NCBI GenBank assembly: GCA_943370025.1
Contig: CALRPI020000015.1
Coordinates: forward strand, 1-64,000
Source: JAAUUE01 sp943370025
Lineage (GTDB): Bacteria > Cyanobacteriota > Cyanobacteriia > Cyanobacteriales > JAAUUE01
DNA: 64,000 nt
Reading direction: 5' to 3'
Shown here: positions 1-7,839 of the stretch, piece after piece
How the letters are laid out: each line of letters opens with the position of its first letter
Position numbering within the stretch: the stretch's first letter is position 1
Program-made: the position numbers and the translations under genes
The notes under the pieces: generated by a model
Told to the model about the DNA's origin: nothing
The model's input: only the letters and a program-made list of their open reading frames with translations
Databases searched by the model: none

Positions 1-242
1 TTATAAGAGGTCAACAACTGAATATTGAGCCTAATCGTATTTACATTTGTCGTCTGAAAGAATCAGCCCGTGGTGCAGAAAGGCACAGTGATTTTTGGAT
101 CGGAATTTATGGAACTGCTTGGGTGGAAGCGATGGATAATTTGTCTGAGTTGGCGGAGGCTCTGATGAGTCTAAAGCCTCAAAAGAGGCTTAATTTCTTA
201 AAAAGGATGAAGGCTCTTCGCTCTATACAGCAAGCGTTATAG
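1..242 (+). CDS. C-terminal part of an unidentified protein (cut by window edge)
   Basis: An open frame entering from the left edge gives 79 residues before a TAG at 240-242. The tail is basic and probably helical, ending in KRMKALRSIQQAL. It includes an aromatic stretch, SDFWIGIYGTAWVEAMDNLS. I recognise no family. It converges with the minus-strand gene that ends at 251, leaving only 8 bases between the two stops. It could be the last part of a large protein, so no function can be given. Confidence 0.5.
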   Translation, partial: IRGQQLNIEPNRIYICRLKESARGAERHSDFWIGIYGTAWVEAMDNLSELAEALMSLKPQKRLNFLKRMKALRSIQQAL

Positions 243-250
243 CCCCTCTG

Positions 251-889
251 TCACCCCTTGAGGGAACGATCATATTCTGAAATAGAAGAATTGTTTAGTC
301 GTATTGCAATTTCACTATCAATCACATTTTTTAATTCATCAAATTGACTTACTAGTTGCCCTAATATTATAATGACTGCATCTAAATCAGCTTTAGTGAT
401 ATTTATAGGCTTACCATTCTCAGAGTAAAGAAAGCGTCGAAGAATTCGTCTAAAATTAAATATAATTTCTGCGTTGAGGGGTACGTTGCGAATATAGCTA
501 GAGTCAGCTTCAATTTTAATTTCATTTGTAATTCTTCTAATAGATTCAAGATCATAACTATTATTATCTAATATTCCCAATTCTATTATTTTTTTCTCTA
601 GAATTTTTGACAGGTCACTATTAGTTGAATTTGCCTTTAGTTCTTCGGATGTATATTGCATTAGACGATATACAGCATCTTTTTGAATTAGTTTTTGATC
701 ATCATTTAGAGCAGCTAAAATACCGTTAATTCTCCACTCTTCAGGTGTAAGCTTAGGTTCTTGGGCAACACTCCCCAAGCTCAAAACCAACCACAAACAA
801 AGCACCATCACTGCAACAAATCTACGCCGCCACCCTGCAAAAGAGAACCGAAAAAACCTGCTAGAGCGACGAACAGCTTTCATGGGCAA
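251..889 (-). CDS. Hypothetical exported protein
   Basis: The 212-residue product opens with an arginine-rich n-region and a hydrophobic core (VAVMVLCLWLVLSLGSVAQ) ending in an AxA-like site, so it looks secreted to the periplasm. The mature part is polar and mostly helical, beginning LTPEEWRINGILAALNDDQK. No catalytic motif is visible. M3 is an alternative start. I do not recognise the family. It follows the HEPN gene on the same strand after 58 bases, but nothing shows co-transcription. Confidence 0.6.
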   Translation of the reverse strand: MPMKAVRRSSRFFRFSFAGWRRRFVAVMVLCLWLVLSLGSVAQEPKLTPEEWRINGILAALNDDQKLIQKDAVYRLMQYTSEELKANSTNSDLSKILEKKIIELGILDNNSYDLESIRRITNEIKIEADSSYIRNVPLNAEIIFNFRRILRRFLYSENGKPINITKADLDAVIIILGQLVSQFDELKNVIDSEIAIRLNNSSISEYDRSLKG

Positions 890-947
890 CCCTACCTATA
901 ATCCAATATTTATACTCCCTAAATCTATCACGAAACCTTCGAGGACT

Positions 948-1340
948 TTATTTTATGGAAGTCAAGCCCAAACTTAATCTTACCTTCTGCCGAATTTCCT
1001 TACAAAAACCTAAAGCCTGACGTGCAGTATCCTTGTCAGCCGAAACTCCCGGATAACGATAAGCCACAGCAAAAGCAGTTAACTCCAAAAGTTTCTGACG
1101 AAAAATATCCCATGTAGGCTCGATCGGCAAAATTAAATCTAATAAAAATGTCAAATTATGGGTCTTACTAAACACAATCCCCTCCTCTTGCAAACGAGCT
1201 TTTAAATACTTCTCCACACATTGTTGAGCATGAAAACACACCGCATCATAATTAGGAGATTTCCGCACTCGAAACTCCCGTAAAGCTGTTGAAAAATCCC
1301 CCTCAGCTTTATCAACCCACTCAATTGTTAGCTGATTCAT
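948..1340 (-). CDS. HEPN domain protein, putative toxin of an MNT-HEPN pair
   Basis: The 130-residue all-helical protein has the HEPN (PF05168-like) signature CFHAQQCVEKYLKARL near residues 35-50, a conserved KTHNL turn, and AYRYPG near residue 93. HEPN proteins are often RNases or RNA-binding toxins neutralised by a partner minimal nucleotidyltransferase. Its ATG lies inside the 3' end of the upstream MNT gene (20-base overlap), so the two are translationally coupled. The classical HEPN RNase motif Rx4-6H is not obvious, so it may not be catalytic. The family call is fairly sure; the toxin role is inferred. Confidence 0.75.
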   Translation of the reverse strand: MNQLTIEWVDKAEGDFSTALREFRVRKSPNYDAVCFHAQQCVEKYLKARLQEEGIVFSKTHNLTFLLDLILPIEPTWDIFRQKLLELTAFAVAYRYPGVSADKDTARQALGFCKEIRQKVRLSLGLTSIK

Positions 1341-1641
1341 AAAGCACCTTTCCTTTTCTCAGGATTTCGTGTAGAAAAAAATCATTCCAAGCAAGTCGCT
1401 GCTCTATTTCTCCCGGAGTTCGGACTAATAGGTCTATTGCAAACTTAGGTTGAATCTTCTGGAGAATTTCCGAAGTTTTCCACAGACCATTACCTTCATA
1501 GGGCAAAATCACCAATAAATCCACATCCGAATCAGCTTTAGGATACCCATAGGCATAAGAACCAAATAAGATGATTTTATCAGGCTGGAAATTATGATAA
1601 ATAGCCTTACTTATTTCTAAGATTTCTCCCATTTCTATCAT
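1321..1641 (-). CDS. MNT-type nucleotidyltransferase domain protein (antitoxin of HEPN pair)
   Basis: This 106-residue protein carries the pol-beta nucleotidyltransferase motif, FGSYAYGYPKADSDVDLLV (residues ~26-44): the GS turn followed by the DxD metal-binding pair. Family members AMPylate or otherwise modify the partner HEPN protein and so silence it. The gene is upstream of, and overlaps, the HEPN gene, the usual MNT-HEPN order. A 71-residue VapB-like gene lies 16 bases further upstream, so all may share one transcript. Length is normal for stand-alone MNT proteins. Confidence 0.8.
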   Translation of the reverse strand: MIEMGEILEISKAIYHNFQPDKIILFGSYAYGYPKADSDVDLLVILPYEGNGLWKTSEILQKIQPKFAIDLLVRTPGEIEQRLAWNDFFLHEILRKGKVLYESANN

Positions 1642-1657
1642 CTAGTAGCTGCCTCCG

Positions 1658-1873
1658 TTAGCCATTCCATGAATTTCTCTCCCGATCGACATATTCCTGA
1701 GCATCCACACCTTGCCAGATTTCCTTCCCCAATCCTTCCAATTCCAGAATGCTCCACCTAGGGATTGAGATCATCCGACGGCGCACGATCGCCGCAATAT
1801 CTTCTAACAATCGAAGTTGCTCATCCGATGTCAGACCTTCTACTTGATGGCGGATTTCTAGATAATTAGCCAT
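1658..1873 (-). CDS. Small VapB-like antitoxin-type protein
   Basis: The 71-residue protein resembles a cyanobacterial family of small addiction-module proteins. It has an N-terminal helix pair around LEIRHQVEGLTSDEQLRLLE and a C-terminal segment, LGKEIWQGVDAQEYVDRERN. In related loci such proteins usually precede a PIN-domain toxin. Here the next gene is the MNT/HEPN pair, so its own toxin is missing or it has been recruited to this cluster. The family assignment is by resemblance only. Confidence 0.6.
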   Translation of the reverse strand: MANYLEIRHQVEGLTSDEQLRLLEDIAAIVRRRMISIPRWSILELEGLGKEIWQGVDAQEYVDRERNSWNG

Positions 1874-1902
1874 AGATTTATTGAATCATTATTTATTTAC
1901 TT

Positions 1903-2151
1903 TTAGATCAAGACATCCTGTTCAAGTTCTTCCATAGACAAAGAAAAAGGGGACACTTGATAATATCCAATTAAATTAAGAAATTCAATCCGGGAAACTT
2001 GGGCAAACTGGGCAGCCCTTCCCGAAGAAAGCTTCCCCATTTCAAAAAGCTTAACCGCCGCCAGAATCGACACCTCCCGTGATATGGTTTCCGGCGTTTC
2101 CTTGAGACTAATTAACACTTCTTCAGGAACTTCAATTTGGATTATGCTCAT
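1903..2151 (-). CDS. UPF0175 family protein (putative antitoxin)
   Basis: This 82-residue protein has the UPF0175 layout. It starts with a short strand of the form IQIEVPEEVL. Then comes a helical region with AVKLFEMGKLSSGRAAQFA and a helix-turn-helix-like stretch, SRIEFLNLIGYYQVSPF. UPF0175 proteins are small putative DNA-binding antitoxins, common in cyanobacteria, usually beside a PIN-like DUF3368 toxin. No such toxin lies beside it here. The family call is fairly sure; its partner is unknown. Confidence 0.75.
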   Translation of the reverse strand: MSIIQIEVPEEVLISLKETPETISREVSILAAVKLFEMGKLSSGRAAQFAQVSRIEFLNLIGYYQVSPFSLSMEELEQDVLI

Positions 2152-2192
2152 AAATTTATTTCTGAGATTACGATCGCCTACCCCGCACCATC

Positions 2193-2441
2193 TTAAACTA
2201 TAACCATTTCAGCCTTTACATCCGGTGCTATTGGCTGAAAATGCAAGACCATCACCTGCTCTGGCAACAATCCCAAAGACTCATAGGTACGCCCAGAGCG
2301 ATCGCTAAACTCAACCTCAAGAGCTGTCCCATTTGCCAACATCTCTACCACCGTACCTACCTGTCCTCGCCACAAATTGCATTCAGGAAGATCAACAGTT
2401 AACGCTACTATGTCTAGTAATTTCGCTGTCCTATTTATCAT
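2193..2441 (-). CDS. DUF4926 domain protein
   Basis: The 82-residue protein matches DUF4926: a short all-beta fold starting LLDIVALTVDLPE, then LWRGQVGTVVE, then VEFSDRSGRTYESLGLLP with QVMVL. These small SH3-like proteins commonly sit next to DUF6883 proteins. Here the DUF6883 gene ends 20 bases upstream on the same strand, so the two form one unit. The molecular role of the pair is not established; a toxin/antidote module is the likeliest guess. Confidence 0.75.
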   Translation of the reverse strand: MINRTAKLLDIVALTVDLPECNLWRGQVGTVVEMLANGTALEVEFSDRSGRTYESLGLLPEQVMVLHFQPIAPDVKAEMVIV

Positions 2442-2461
2442 AATTTCTTACCTCCAAATAA

Positions 2462-2794
2462 CTATAAAGGGTAGCAGGTTGTTAACTTGGGAATTTCCGA
2501 ATTATGTTCAATAATCCAGCCACTGCGTAGAGTTGCCCTTCTATTTTGCCACTCGATCGTAAAATCCAGGGTATAGCGCTGACCGAAATTATCCCGTTTT
2601 CCTAACTCAGCTTCGTGGGTTTTGACAACATTCAATAAGAGTTGACGCAACTCCTCTGCATTATCAGCCCTCATCCCCAAAATTGAGAGGAAAAGCCTAG
2701 CTTTATGCTTACCATCATCATGCTCTAAATTAAGGCAGTAATCACGTAGTTTCCGAATATCAATTACTGCATTCTCTGCATTTGGAATAAGCAT
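2462..2794 (-). CDS. DUF6883 domain protein
   Basis: The 110-residue protein resembles DUF6883, with an N-terminal IPNAENAVIDIRKLRDYCLN, then HDDGKHKARLFLSILGM, then a beta region ending RATLRSGWIIEHNSEIPKLT. DUF6883 domains occur alone and as C-terminal domains of polymorphic-toxin-like proteins, which suggests toxic activity, though the activity is unknown. It is the first gene of the minus-strand small-gene series ending near 948. It starts 23 bases downstream of folB, so folB transcription may run into it. Confidence 0.7.
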   Translation of the reverse strand: MLIPNAENAVIDIRKLRDYCLNLEHDDGKHKARLFLSILGMRADNAEELRQLLLNVVKTHEAELGKRDNFGQRYTLDFTIEWQNRRATLRSGWIIEHNSEIPKLTTCYPL

Positions 2795-2817
2795 AAAGTA
2801 GTTGAATCTTATTAGGA

Positions 2818-3180
2818 CTATCTTTGACGACTCCTGACAATTTCAAGAGTGACCTTACCGGGAAAGTCTGGGATAGGAGGGGAAACCTTGACTAGACGGA
2901 CTTGAACTTTATTGATCGCTTCGGTTTCGAGGATTCTGGTGGCGATCGCTTCCGCCAGCTTTTCAATCAGGGCAAACTTACTCTGCTTGACCAATTCTTG
3001 GACATTTTTCACTGCCCGTCGATAATCAAAGGTATCTTCTAGTTGATCGCTGGCAGCAGCCGGAGCCAGATCCACCCAGAAAGTTAGATCCACCTCAAAC
3101 CATTGTCCCAAAATTTGTTCCTCAACAAACAGTCCAGTGTAGCCATAGCAACGGATGCCGGTAATTTCTAATTTATCCAT
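2818..3180 (-). CDS. folB: Dihydroneopterin aldolase
   Basis: FolB converts 7,8-dihydroneopterin to 6-hydroxymethyl-7,8-dihydropterin and glycolaldehyde in folate synthesis in the cytoplasm. The 120-residue length is standard. The sequence shows the family pattern: ITGIRCYGYTGLFVEEQILGQ at the start (catalytic Glu near residue 21), DLAPAAASDQLEDTFDYR in the middle, and FALIEKLAEAIA leading to the active-site lysine region. It ends with PPIPDFPGKVTLEIVR. An ATG start is used. It is followed by the toxin-like cluster and preceded by a palindromic repeat. Confidence 0.93.
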   Translation of the reverse strand: MDKLEITGIRCYGYTGLFVEEQILGQWFEVDLTFWVDLAPAAASDQLEDTFDYRRAVKNVQELVKQSKFALIEKLAEAIATRILETEAINKVQVRLVKVSPPIPDFPGKVTLEIVRSRQR

Positions 3181-3199
3181 GGGGTCAACTCTAATTTAG

Positions 3200-3294
3200 T
3201 TAGGACTTACGCGCTATGAACAAATTATCTAGGATTCGGGAGGTTGTTGCGGGCGCTTTGCGCCCGTGACAACCTCCAATTGCGTAAGTCCTAT
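3200..3294. repeat. Palindromic repeat, family I, copy 1
   Basis: An imperfect 95-base palindrome whose arms are TAGGACTTACGC (3201-3212) and GCGTAAGTCCTA (3282-3293). An inner stem is built on GGAGGTTGT...ACAACCTCC with a GCGGGCGC/GCGCCCGT core. A second copy with the same outer sequence and the shared segment AAATTATCTAGGATT lies at 57789-57887. It fills the folB-proA gap and could act as a bidirectional terminator or be a MITE. Confidence 0.7.
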
Positions 3295-3304
3295 TAGTAA
3301 TAAT

Positions 3305-4618
3305 TTATAGATCACGATGCAGAAACGGTTTAGCATCGGCTCCACTATAACTGGCAACAATGTGGCCATCACCGACTAATTGATACTTGTAGGTGACTAA
3401 GCCTTCTAAACCCACAGGTCCCCGTGGCGGCAATTTGTGGGTACTGATCCCCACCTCTGCCCCAAAACCATAGCGGAAGCCATCGGCAAAGCGGCTAGAG
3501 CAGTTATGAAATACCCCCGCCGCATCCACTTGGCTCAGGAACGTTTGAGCTACTAGGGCATCTTCGGTGACAATAACTTCGGTGTGGCTAGAGCTGTAGG
3601 TCTGAATGTGTTCTATGGCAGCAGCTAGACGATCGACTATTTTAATGGCGATCGTCAAGTCACCGTATTCGATCGCCCATTCGGTGACGGGAGTAGCTGA
3701 GATGATGGCTCTGGTACGATCGCATCCCTTCAGGTGAACTCCTTTGGCGGTTAAGGCGGTGGCAACTAGGGGTAAAAATTTTGGAGCAATATCTGCATGG
3801 ACTAACAAAGTTTCCACAGCATTACAAGCGGCGGGATACTGGGTTTTGCTATCTACGGCGATCGCGACAGCCTTAGCTAAATCTGCGGCTCGATCGACAT
3901 ACAAATGACAGATCCCATCGGCATGACCCAAGACAGGAATTTGGGTATTACTTTGAATGAATTTCACAAAACTATTCGAGCCTCTAGGAATAATTAAATC
4001 CACGTATTCTTCTAGCTGCAATAATTCCAGAGTTTCTTCCCTCGTTGTCAGCAACTGCACCACATCAGGGCTGATTTGAGTCCTAGCCAAACCTTCGTGA
4101 ATGGCTTTGACTAGGGCTGTGCAAGAACGGATGGCTTCCCGACCGCCCTTGAGGATTACGCCATTGCCAGATTTGATAGCGAGACTAGCAATTTGCATTA
4201 CCGCATCGGGGCGGGATTCAAAAATCACCCCCAGCACCCCCAAGGGACAGCTTAATCTGGTCAGCACCAATCCGGTATCTAGTTCCCGGTGGATTTGCAC
4301 TGCGCCGATCGGGTCTGGTAATCTGCCCACATCCAGAACTCCGGCGATCGCCCCCTGAAGTTTCCCCTCATCTAGCTTTAGTCTTGCCTGCAAAGCGGTG
4401 GATATTCCTTCTTCGATCGCTGCGGCACAGTCTGCTTGGTTGGCAGCAATAATTTCTGAACTATGGTCAGTCAGGGATTGAGCAATGGCGGCGATCGCCT
4501 GATTTTTTGCCTCGGAGGACAAGCCCGCTAGTAATTTTGCCCCTTGGTGAGTTTTCTGGGCGGCGATCGCTAGGGAATTTTCGCTACTAGTTTGCTTGCT
4601 GATCTGTCCGGTTATCAT
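3305..4618 (-). CDS. proA: Gamma-glutamyl phosphate reductase
   Basis: ProA reduces gamma-glutamyl phosphate to glutamate semialdehyde with NADPH, the second step of proline synthesis. The 437-residue protein has the ALDH-like fold. CPLGVLGVIFESRPDAVMQI and KSGNGVILKGGREAI mark the cofactor domain. IIPRGSNSFVKFI and a catalytic-cysteine region, DSKTQYPAACNAVETLLV, follow, with the family C-terminal signature GAEVGISTHKLPPRGPVGLE. Length and motifs are complete. It is transcribed alone; the proB gene is not in the window. Confidence 0.96.
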   Translation of the reverse strand: MITGQISKQTSSENSLAIAAQKTHQGAKLLAGLSSEAKNQAIAAIAQSLTDHSSEIIAANQADCAAAIEEGISTALQARLKLDEGKLQGAIAGVLDVGRLPDPIGAVQIHRELDTGLVLTRLSCPLGVLGVIFESRPDAVMQIASLAIKSGNGVILKGGREAIRSCTALVKAIHEGLARTQISPDVVQLLTTREETLELLQLEEYVDLIIPRGSNSFVKFIQSNTQIPVLGHADGICHLYVDRAADLAKAVAIAVDSKTQYPAACNAVETLLVHADIAPKFLPLVATALTAKGVHLKGCDRTRAIISATPVTEWAIEYGDLTIAIKIVDRLAAAIEHIQTYSSSHTEVIVTEDALVAQTFLSQVDAAGVFHNCSSRFADGFRYGFGAEVGISTHKLPPRGPVGLEGLVTYKYQLVGDGHIVASYSGADAKPFLHRDL

Positions 4619-4797
4619 AAAGTTATCCGATGGAGATTTCTATAATATTTTTTTAATACGTTAAAGAAAATTGTAGCCTAAACCTATTCTAAGTTTTGAG
4701 AAAAGGCGATCCGCGACCCATCTCCCTATTCCTCAGCCAAGAACTCATCATTAATCAAATCTGAGCGACTGGATAATTTTTCTCTCCCCCCATCACC

Positions 4798-5421
4798 ATG
4801 ATCCAAACCCCACTACCTACAACCACGGATAGCTTACAAGATCAAGACCAAGATCAACGTTTCGTCTATTCGGGAATCACTTGGGAGAAATTTCAGCTCA
4901 TCCAAGCCGGTTTTGCCGAATCGAAAAATATCCGACTTGCCTATTACCAAGGAACCCTTGAAATTATTATGCCGGGACGCGATCACGAAACAATCAGTCG
5001 ATTTATTTGTATTCTACTTAGCCTCTTTTGCATAGAAAGCAACATTGAATTTGAACCAACAGGTTCCATGACTCAAAAACGAGAAGGCGAAGTTTCTGTG
5101 GAGCCAGATGAATCCTACTGTTTTGGGGAATCTAAACCTACCCCTGAGTTAGTAATCGAAGTCATTTTTACTAGCAGCAGCCCGAAGAAATTACGCTTCT
5201 ATCAAGCCCTAGAAATCCCTGAAGTTTGGTTTTGGCAAGATGGTGTATTTAGTCTTTATCGTCTCCGCAACAACGACTATGAACCCATCACCCAGAGTGA
5301 AATTCCCCAGCTAACAGGTTTAGATATAGATTTACTAACTCGCTGTGTAGCGATCGGCCAAACCTCTCGATTGGAAGCCGCCAACACCTTCCGCAACGCT
5401 CTCAAATCTATCCGTCTGTGA
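4798..5421 (+). CDS. Uma2 family (DUF820) putative endonuclease
   Basis: The 207-residue protein belongs to the Uma2/DUF820 family, greatly expanded in cyanobacteria and related to PD-(D/E)xK nucleases. Visible motifs are the N-terminal TWEKFQLIQ, then YYQGTLEIIMPGRDHE, then VEPDESYCFGES with PELVIEVIFTSSSPKKLRFYQAL, where VIEV and the K provide the E...K pair. It ends with EIPEVWFWQDGVFSLYRL. The true role of these proteins is unclear. The start is an ATG in a poor ribosome-site context. Confidence 0.85.
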   Translation: MIQTPLPTTTDSLQDQDQDQRFVYSGITWEKFQLIQAGFAESKNIRLAYYQGTLEIIMPGRDHETISRFICILLSLFCIESNIEFEPTGSMTQKREGEVSVEPDESYCFGESKPTPELVIEVIFTSSSPKKLRFYQALEIPEVWFWQDGVFSLYRLRNNDYEPITQSEIPQLTGLDIDLLTRCVAIGQTSRLEAANTFRNALKSIRL

Positions 5422-5512
5422 TTGCTAAATTTACCCATTGTTGCTCTAATTTGTTAATCAGAGTCGGAACGAGAGTAATACTAAATGGCTGTAATCCTTG
5501 TAGGGTTTGGGA

Positions 5513-5586
5513 TGGACGTAACTGGACTCGAACCAGTGACCCCCACGATGTCAACGTGGTACTCTAACCAACTGAGCTATACGTCC
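5513..5586 (-). tRNA. tRNA-Val (GAC)
   Basis: Read on the minus strand, the 74-base sequence folds as a cloverleaf. The acceptor arms are GGACGTA and TACGTCC, the D arm starts GCTCAGTTGG, and the anticodon stem-loop CCACGTTGACATCGTGG presents GAC. The T arm is CTGGTTCGAGTCCAG. The terminal CCA is not encoded. GAC reads GUC and GUU valine codons. It stands alone between the Uma2 gene and the DprA-like gene. Confidence 0.95.
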
Positions 5587-5659
5587 TAAGCTTAACTAAG
5601 ATAACACAATTTTTTTGCTATGACTAGCCAAATCGACAAGTTAGGATTTTTACGCCAGG

Positions 5660-5668
5660 TGCTATAAT
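5660..5668 (+). promoter_or_regulatory. Probable extended -10 promoter of the DprA-like gene
   Basis: TATAAT at 5663-5668 is preceded by TG one base upstream (TGC-TATAAT), which is an extended -10 element. The only -35-like sequence at proper spacing, TTAGGA 16 bases upstream, is weak. The TTG start of the next gene lies 30 bases downstream, which would give a short leader. This is inferred from sequence only. Confidence 0.4.
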
Positions 5669-5698
5669 ACCCAAGTTGTCACAGCACGAGCAACGAAA

Positions 5699-6202
5699 TT
5701 GACTCAATCAGTAGAAATTCCCAAAATCGATATCCTCGCCCAAGAACTGGCAGCAATTCAGCAGACCAGCTCCAAGCGTATTGCCCTCTTAGGGTCACGC
5801 CACGTCCCCATCACCCACCAGCATTTAATTGAAATGATGACCTACGCCCTAGTTTTGGGTGGAAATCGGATTCTCACCTCTGGTGCCGCCGGGACAAATT
5901 CAGCAGCCATCCGGGGAGCCATGAAAGCGGATCCCAATCTGTTGACAGTGATTCTGCCCCAAAGCCTCGATCGCCAACCCAGAGAATCCCAAGAGCAGCT
6001 ACAACACGTAATGAACTTGGTGGAAAACCCCGAAAACAATCACTTGTCCCTTGGTGAAGCCAGTGCTTTATGCAACCAAGAGATTGTTTCTCGGTGCCAG
6101 CAATTGATTTGCTTTGCTTTTCATGATAGCCGTACCCTCCTGCAAACCTGTCAGGATGCCGAAGATCAACGAAAAGTATTAACTCTGTTTTATTTCGATT
6201 AG
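5699..6202 (+). CDS. DprA/SMF-like 'DNA recombination-mediator A' family protein
   Basis: The 167-residue protein has a Rossmann-like core as in the SMF/DprA family: RIALLGSRHVPITHQHL, then GNRILTSGAAGTNSAAIRGA, then LLTVILPQSLDRQP. These parallel the DprA pattern of G-S-R and S-G-x-A-x-G nucleotide- or DNA-binding loops. The protein lacks the extra DprA domains and is about half as long. It may be related to LOG/TIGR00725 proteins instead. The start is TTG; no in-frame ATG precedes the conserved core. The annotation name is common in cyanobacteria, but the function is unproven. Confidence 0.75.
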   Translation: MTQSVEIPKIDILAQELAAIQQTSSKRIALLGSRHVPITHQHLIEMMTYALVLGGNRILTSGAAGTNSAAIRGAMKADPNLLTVILPQSLDRQPRESQEQLQHVMNLVENPENNHLSLGEASALCNQEIVSRCQQLICFAFHDSRTLLQTCQDAEDQRKVLTLFYFD

Positions 6203-6303
6203 TTTGGCAGCTAATAGCTCCAACAATTAAAATCATGCCGTGCAAGACGCGGCATGGTTTTCATCATAAAGTTTTTAATCAAGTTCTTATTTAAGCAAAA
6301 CGT

Positions 6304-6714
6304 ATGCTGAATCTATCTGTATCGGCAATTCTGTTGTATAGCATTGCTGGAGCAGCAGTATTGATTTACTTCCCCTACCTATTTGTTGCCTACGCCCGGT
6401 TTCAGGTGGGGATGGATATGGCTGCTCCCCGCGCCATGTTTGATAAACTCCCCGCCTATGGGCAGCGGGCAACTTGGGCGCACCAAAATTCCTTTGAGAC
6501 TTTCTTGGTGTATCTCGCCGCCGCCTTGTTAGCTTATGTAACTAAGGTCGATTCCACCTTGGCCGCGGGTTGTGCGATCGCCTATCCGGTGTCTCGCTTT
6601 TTCTTCTCTATTTTTTATCTTGCCAATATTCCCCTAGCCAGATCCTTGATGTTTGGGGTTGGCTCCTTCTGTACAGCGGTATTATTTGTCGCCAGCATCA
6701 AAGCAGCAGTTTAA
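6304..6714 (+). CDS. MAPEG family membrane protein
   Basis: The 136-residue integral membrane protein has four hydrophobic helices. The MAPEG pattern is visible: YLFVAYARFQVGMDMAAPR, then QRATWAHQNSFETFLVYLAAALL (the RAxxAHxNxxE block), then YPVSRFFFSIFYLANIPLARS. MAPEG proteins include microsomal glutathione transferases and eicosanoid enzymes; bacterial members have no firm substrate. It is a single gene starting at ATG, preceded by a short hairpin (GCCGTGC/GCGCGGC-like) that probably terminates the previous gene. Confidence 0.85.
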   Translation: MLNLSVSAILLYSIAGAAVLIYFPYLFVAYARFQVGMDMAAPRAMFDKLPAYGQRATWAHQNSFETFLVYLAAALLAYVTKVDSTLAAGCAIAYPVSRFFFSIFYLANIPLARSLMFGVGSFCTAVLFVASIKAAV

Positions 6715-6734
6715 CCCCTCGATTTGGTTGTCAT

Positions 6735-6823
6735 GTTTGGGGTGTGAAGCACCCCAAACGCTATTAAAATTCAACTCGATTTGGTAATAGTATTTGAGAG
6801 GGCTTTGCACCCCAAACACTATT
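6735..6823. repeat. Two short hairpins (GTTTGGGGTG type)
   Basis: A perfect hairpin, GTTTGGGGTG/CACCCCAAAC, spans 6735-6759 around a five-base loop. A second, related stem, AATAGTATTTG/CAAACACTATT with an inner GGGCTTTGCACCCC, spans about 6786-6823. They lie just downstream of the MAPEG gene and adjoin a family B repeat. They may serve as terminators or be remnants of small palindromic elements. Confidence 0.55.
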
Positions 6824-6909
6824 ACAGAAGTTTGAGAGTGGGTAGCTACAGCTACCCACTCTCAAACCCAACCTTTTTGATGTGTCTCATTTGAACAAAA
6901 AGTGCTGTA
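6823..6909. repeat. Palindromic repeat, family B, shortened copy
   Basis: The element runs from TACAG to GTGCTGTA. It contains the hairpin TTTGAGAGTGGGTAGC/GCTACCCACTCTCAAA and the family segment GATGTGTCTCATTTGAAC. The full-length family (109 bases) is seen at 23164-23272 and 24869-24977. This copy lacks the segment between the hairpin and the GTGTGTCTCATT block. Together with the preceding hairpins it fills the 199-base gap between two convergent genes. Confidence 0.7.
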
Positions 6910-6913
6910 AAAT

Positions 6914-7813
6914 TTAACCTCTCCGGGGTGGGGCAGGCAATCTCTGGATGATCTGGGTAGTATTAGTTGCCCATTGAGTATTTCCTTGGGATTGAAATAA
7001 TTCCTTGGCTCTTTGGAGGGCTTGGTTTGCTTCGGCGTAGCGCTCTTGCCGCATCAGAGCCAACCCGGCTCCGTAGTAACCACTGGCATAGTTGGGGTTG
7101 GCTTGGACTGAGTTATTAAAAGCACCAAGGGCGGCAGTCAAGTTATTTTGTTGAAGAAAAATTACCCCTAAATTGTACTGTGCCTCCGGGTAGCGGGGGC
7201 TGAGGGCGATCGCTCTTTGGAAGGCTGTTTTTGCCTCTTCTAATCTCTGCAATTTTAGATAGGCTAAACCAATATGATAATGGGGTTCTGGGGCATTGGG
7301 GCTGAGTTGGGCTGCCCGTTGCAGGCTGGCGATCGCCGGATTAGTTTCCCCCAATTGTATTAGCACCAAGCCCAAGTTATACTGCGCCACTCCCAAGCTA
7401 CTATCTAGTTGAATCGCCCGTTGCAGATAATCCCGCGCTAGAGGCAGGTTGCTACCTTCCAACAGTGCCGCCCCCAAATTGGCAAAAGCTAGGGCAAACT
7501 CTGGATCTACTTGGGTTGCCTGATAGAAAGCTGTCGCTGCGGATTGAATGTCTCCATTCTGCCGCAGTGCCAAACCTAGGTTATAGTGGGCAGGAGCTAG
7601 TTGGGGGTTTTGTTGAATTGCTTGGCGGAAGGTTGCGATCGCTTGGGTAACATTGCCCTGTTGAATTAGTTGCAATCCTTGGTTGAGGGTTTCTACACTT
7701 TGTTCAGTATTCGGACGTATTCGGGGCAGAGACTGTCCTCTAGCGGGGACAAAACTTCCCCATAAACCGCACCCTAAGATACTTATAATTAAACCAAGGA
7801 TATAAAATCTCAT
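6914..7813 (-). CDS. TPR repeat protein, exported
   Basis: The 299-residue protein starts with a signal sequence (FYILGLIISILGCGLWG). About seven tetratricopeptide repeats follow, with the usual W/L-G-Y-A-F-A-P spacing, for example APAHYNLGLALRQNGDIQSA and AEAQYNLG-type units. TPR stacks are protein-binding scaffolds; the partner is unknown. The ILGC sequence could be a weak lipobox. Its ATG faces the small plus-strand gene at 7840, so the two are divergent over about 26 bases. Confidence 0.85.
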   Translation of the reverse strand: MRFYILGLIISILGCGLWGSFVPARGQSLPRIRPNTEQSVETLNQGLQLIQQGNVTQAIATFRQAIQQNPQLAPAHYNLGLALRQNGDIQSAATAFYQATQVDPEFALAFANLGAALLEGSNLPLARDYLQRAIQLDSSLGVAQYNLGLVLIQLGETNPAIASLQRAAQLSPNAPEPHYHIGLAYLKLQRLEEAKTAFQRAIALSPRYPEAQYNLGVIFLQQNNLTAALGAFNNSVQANPNYASGYYGAGLALMRQERYAEANQALQRAKELFQSQGNTQWATNTTQIIQRLPAPPRRG

Positions 7814-7839
7814 TTATTTTATCTGTGAATTTTGACTCT

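Noticed and set aside
5842..6245. Antisense frames over the DprA-like gene.
   Set aside because: They overlap a conserved gene and have no features of their own.
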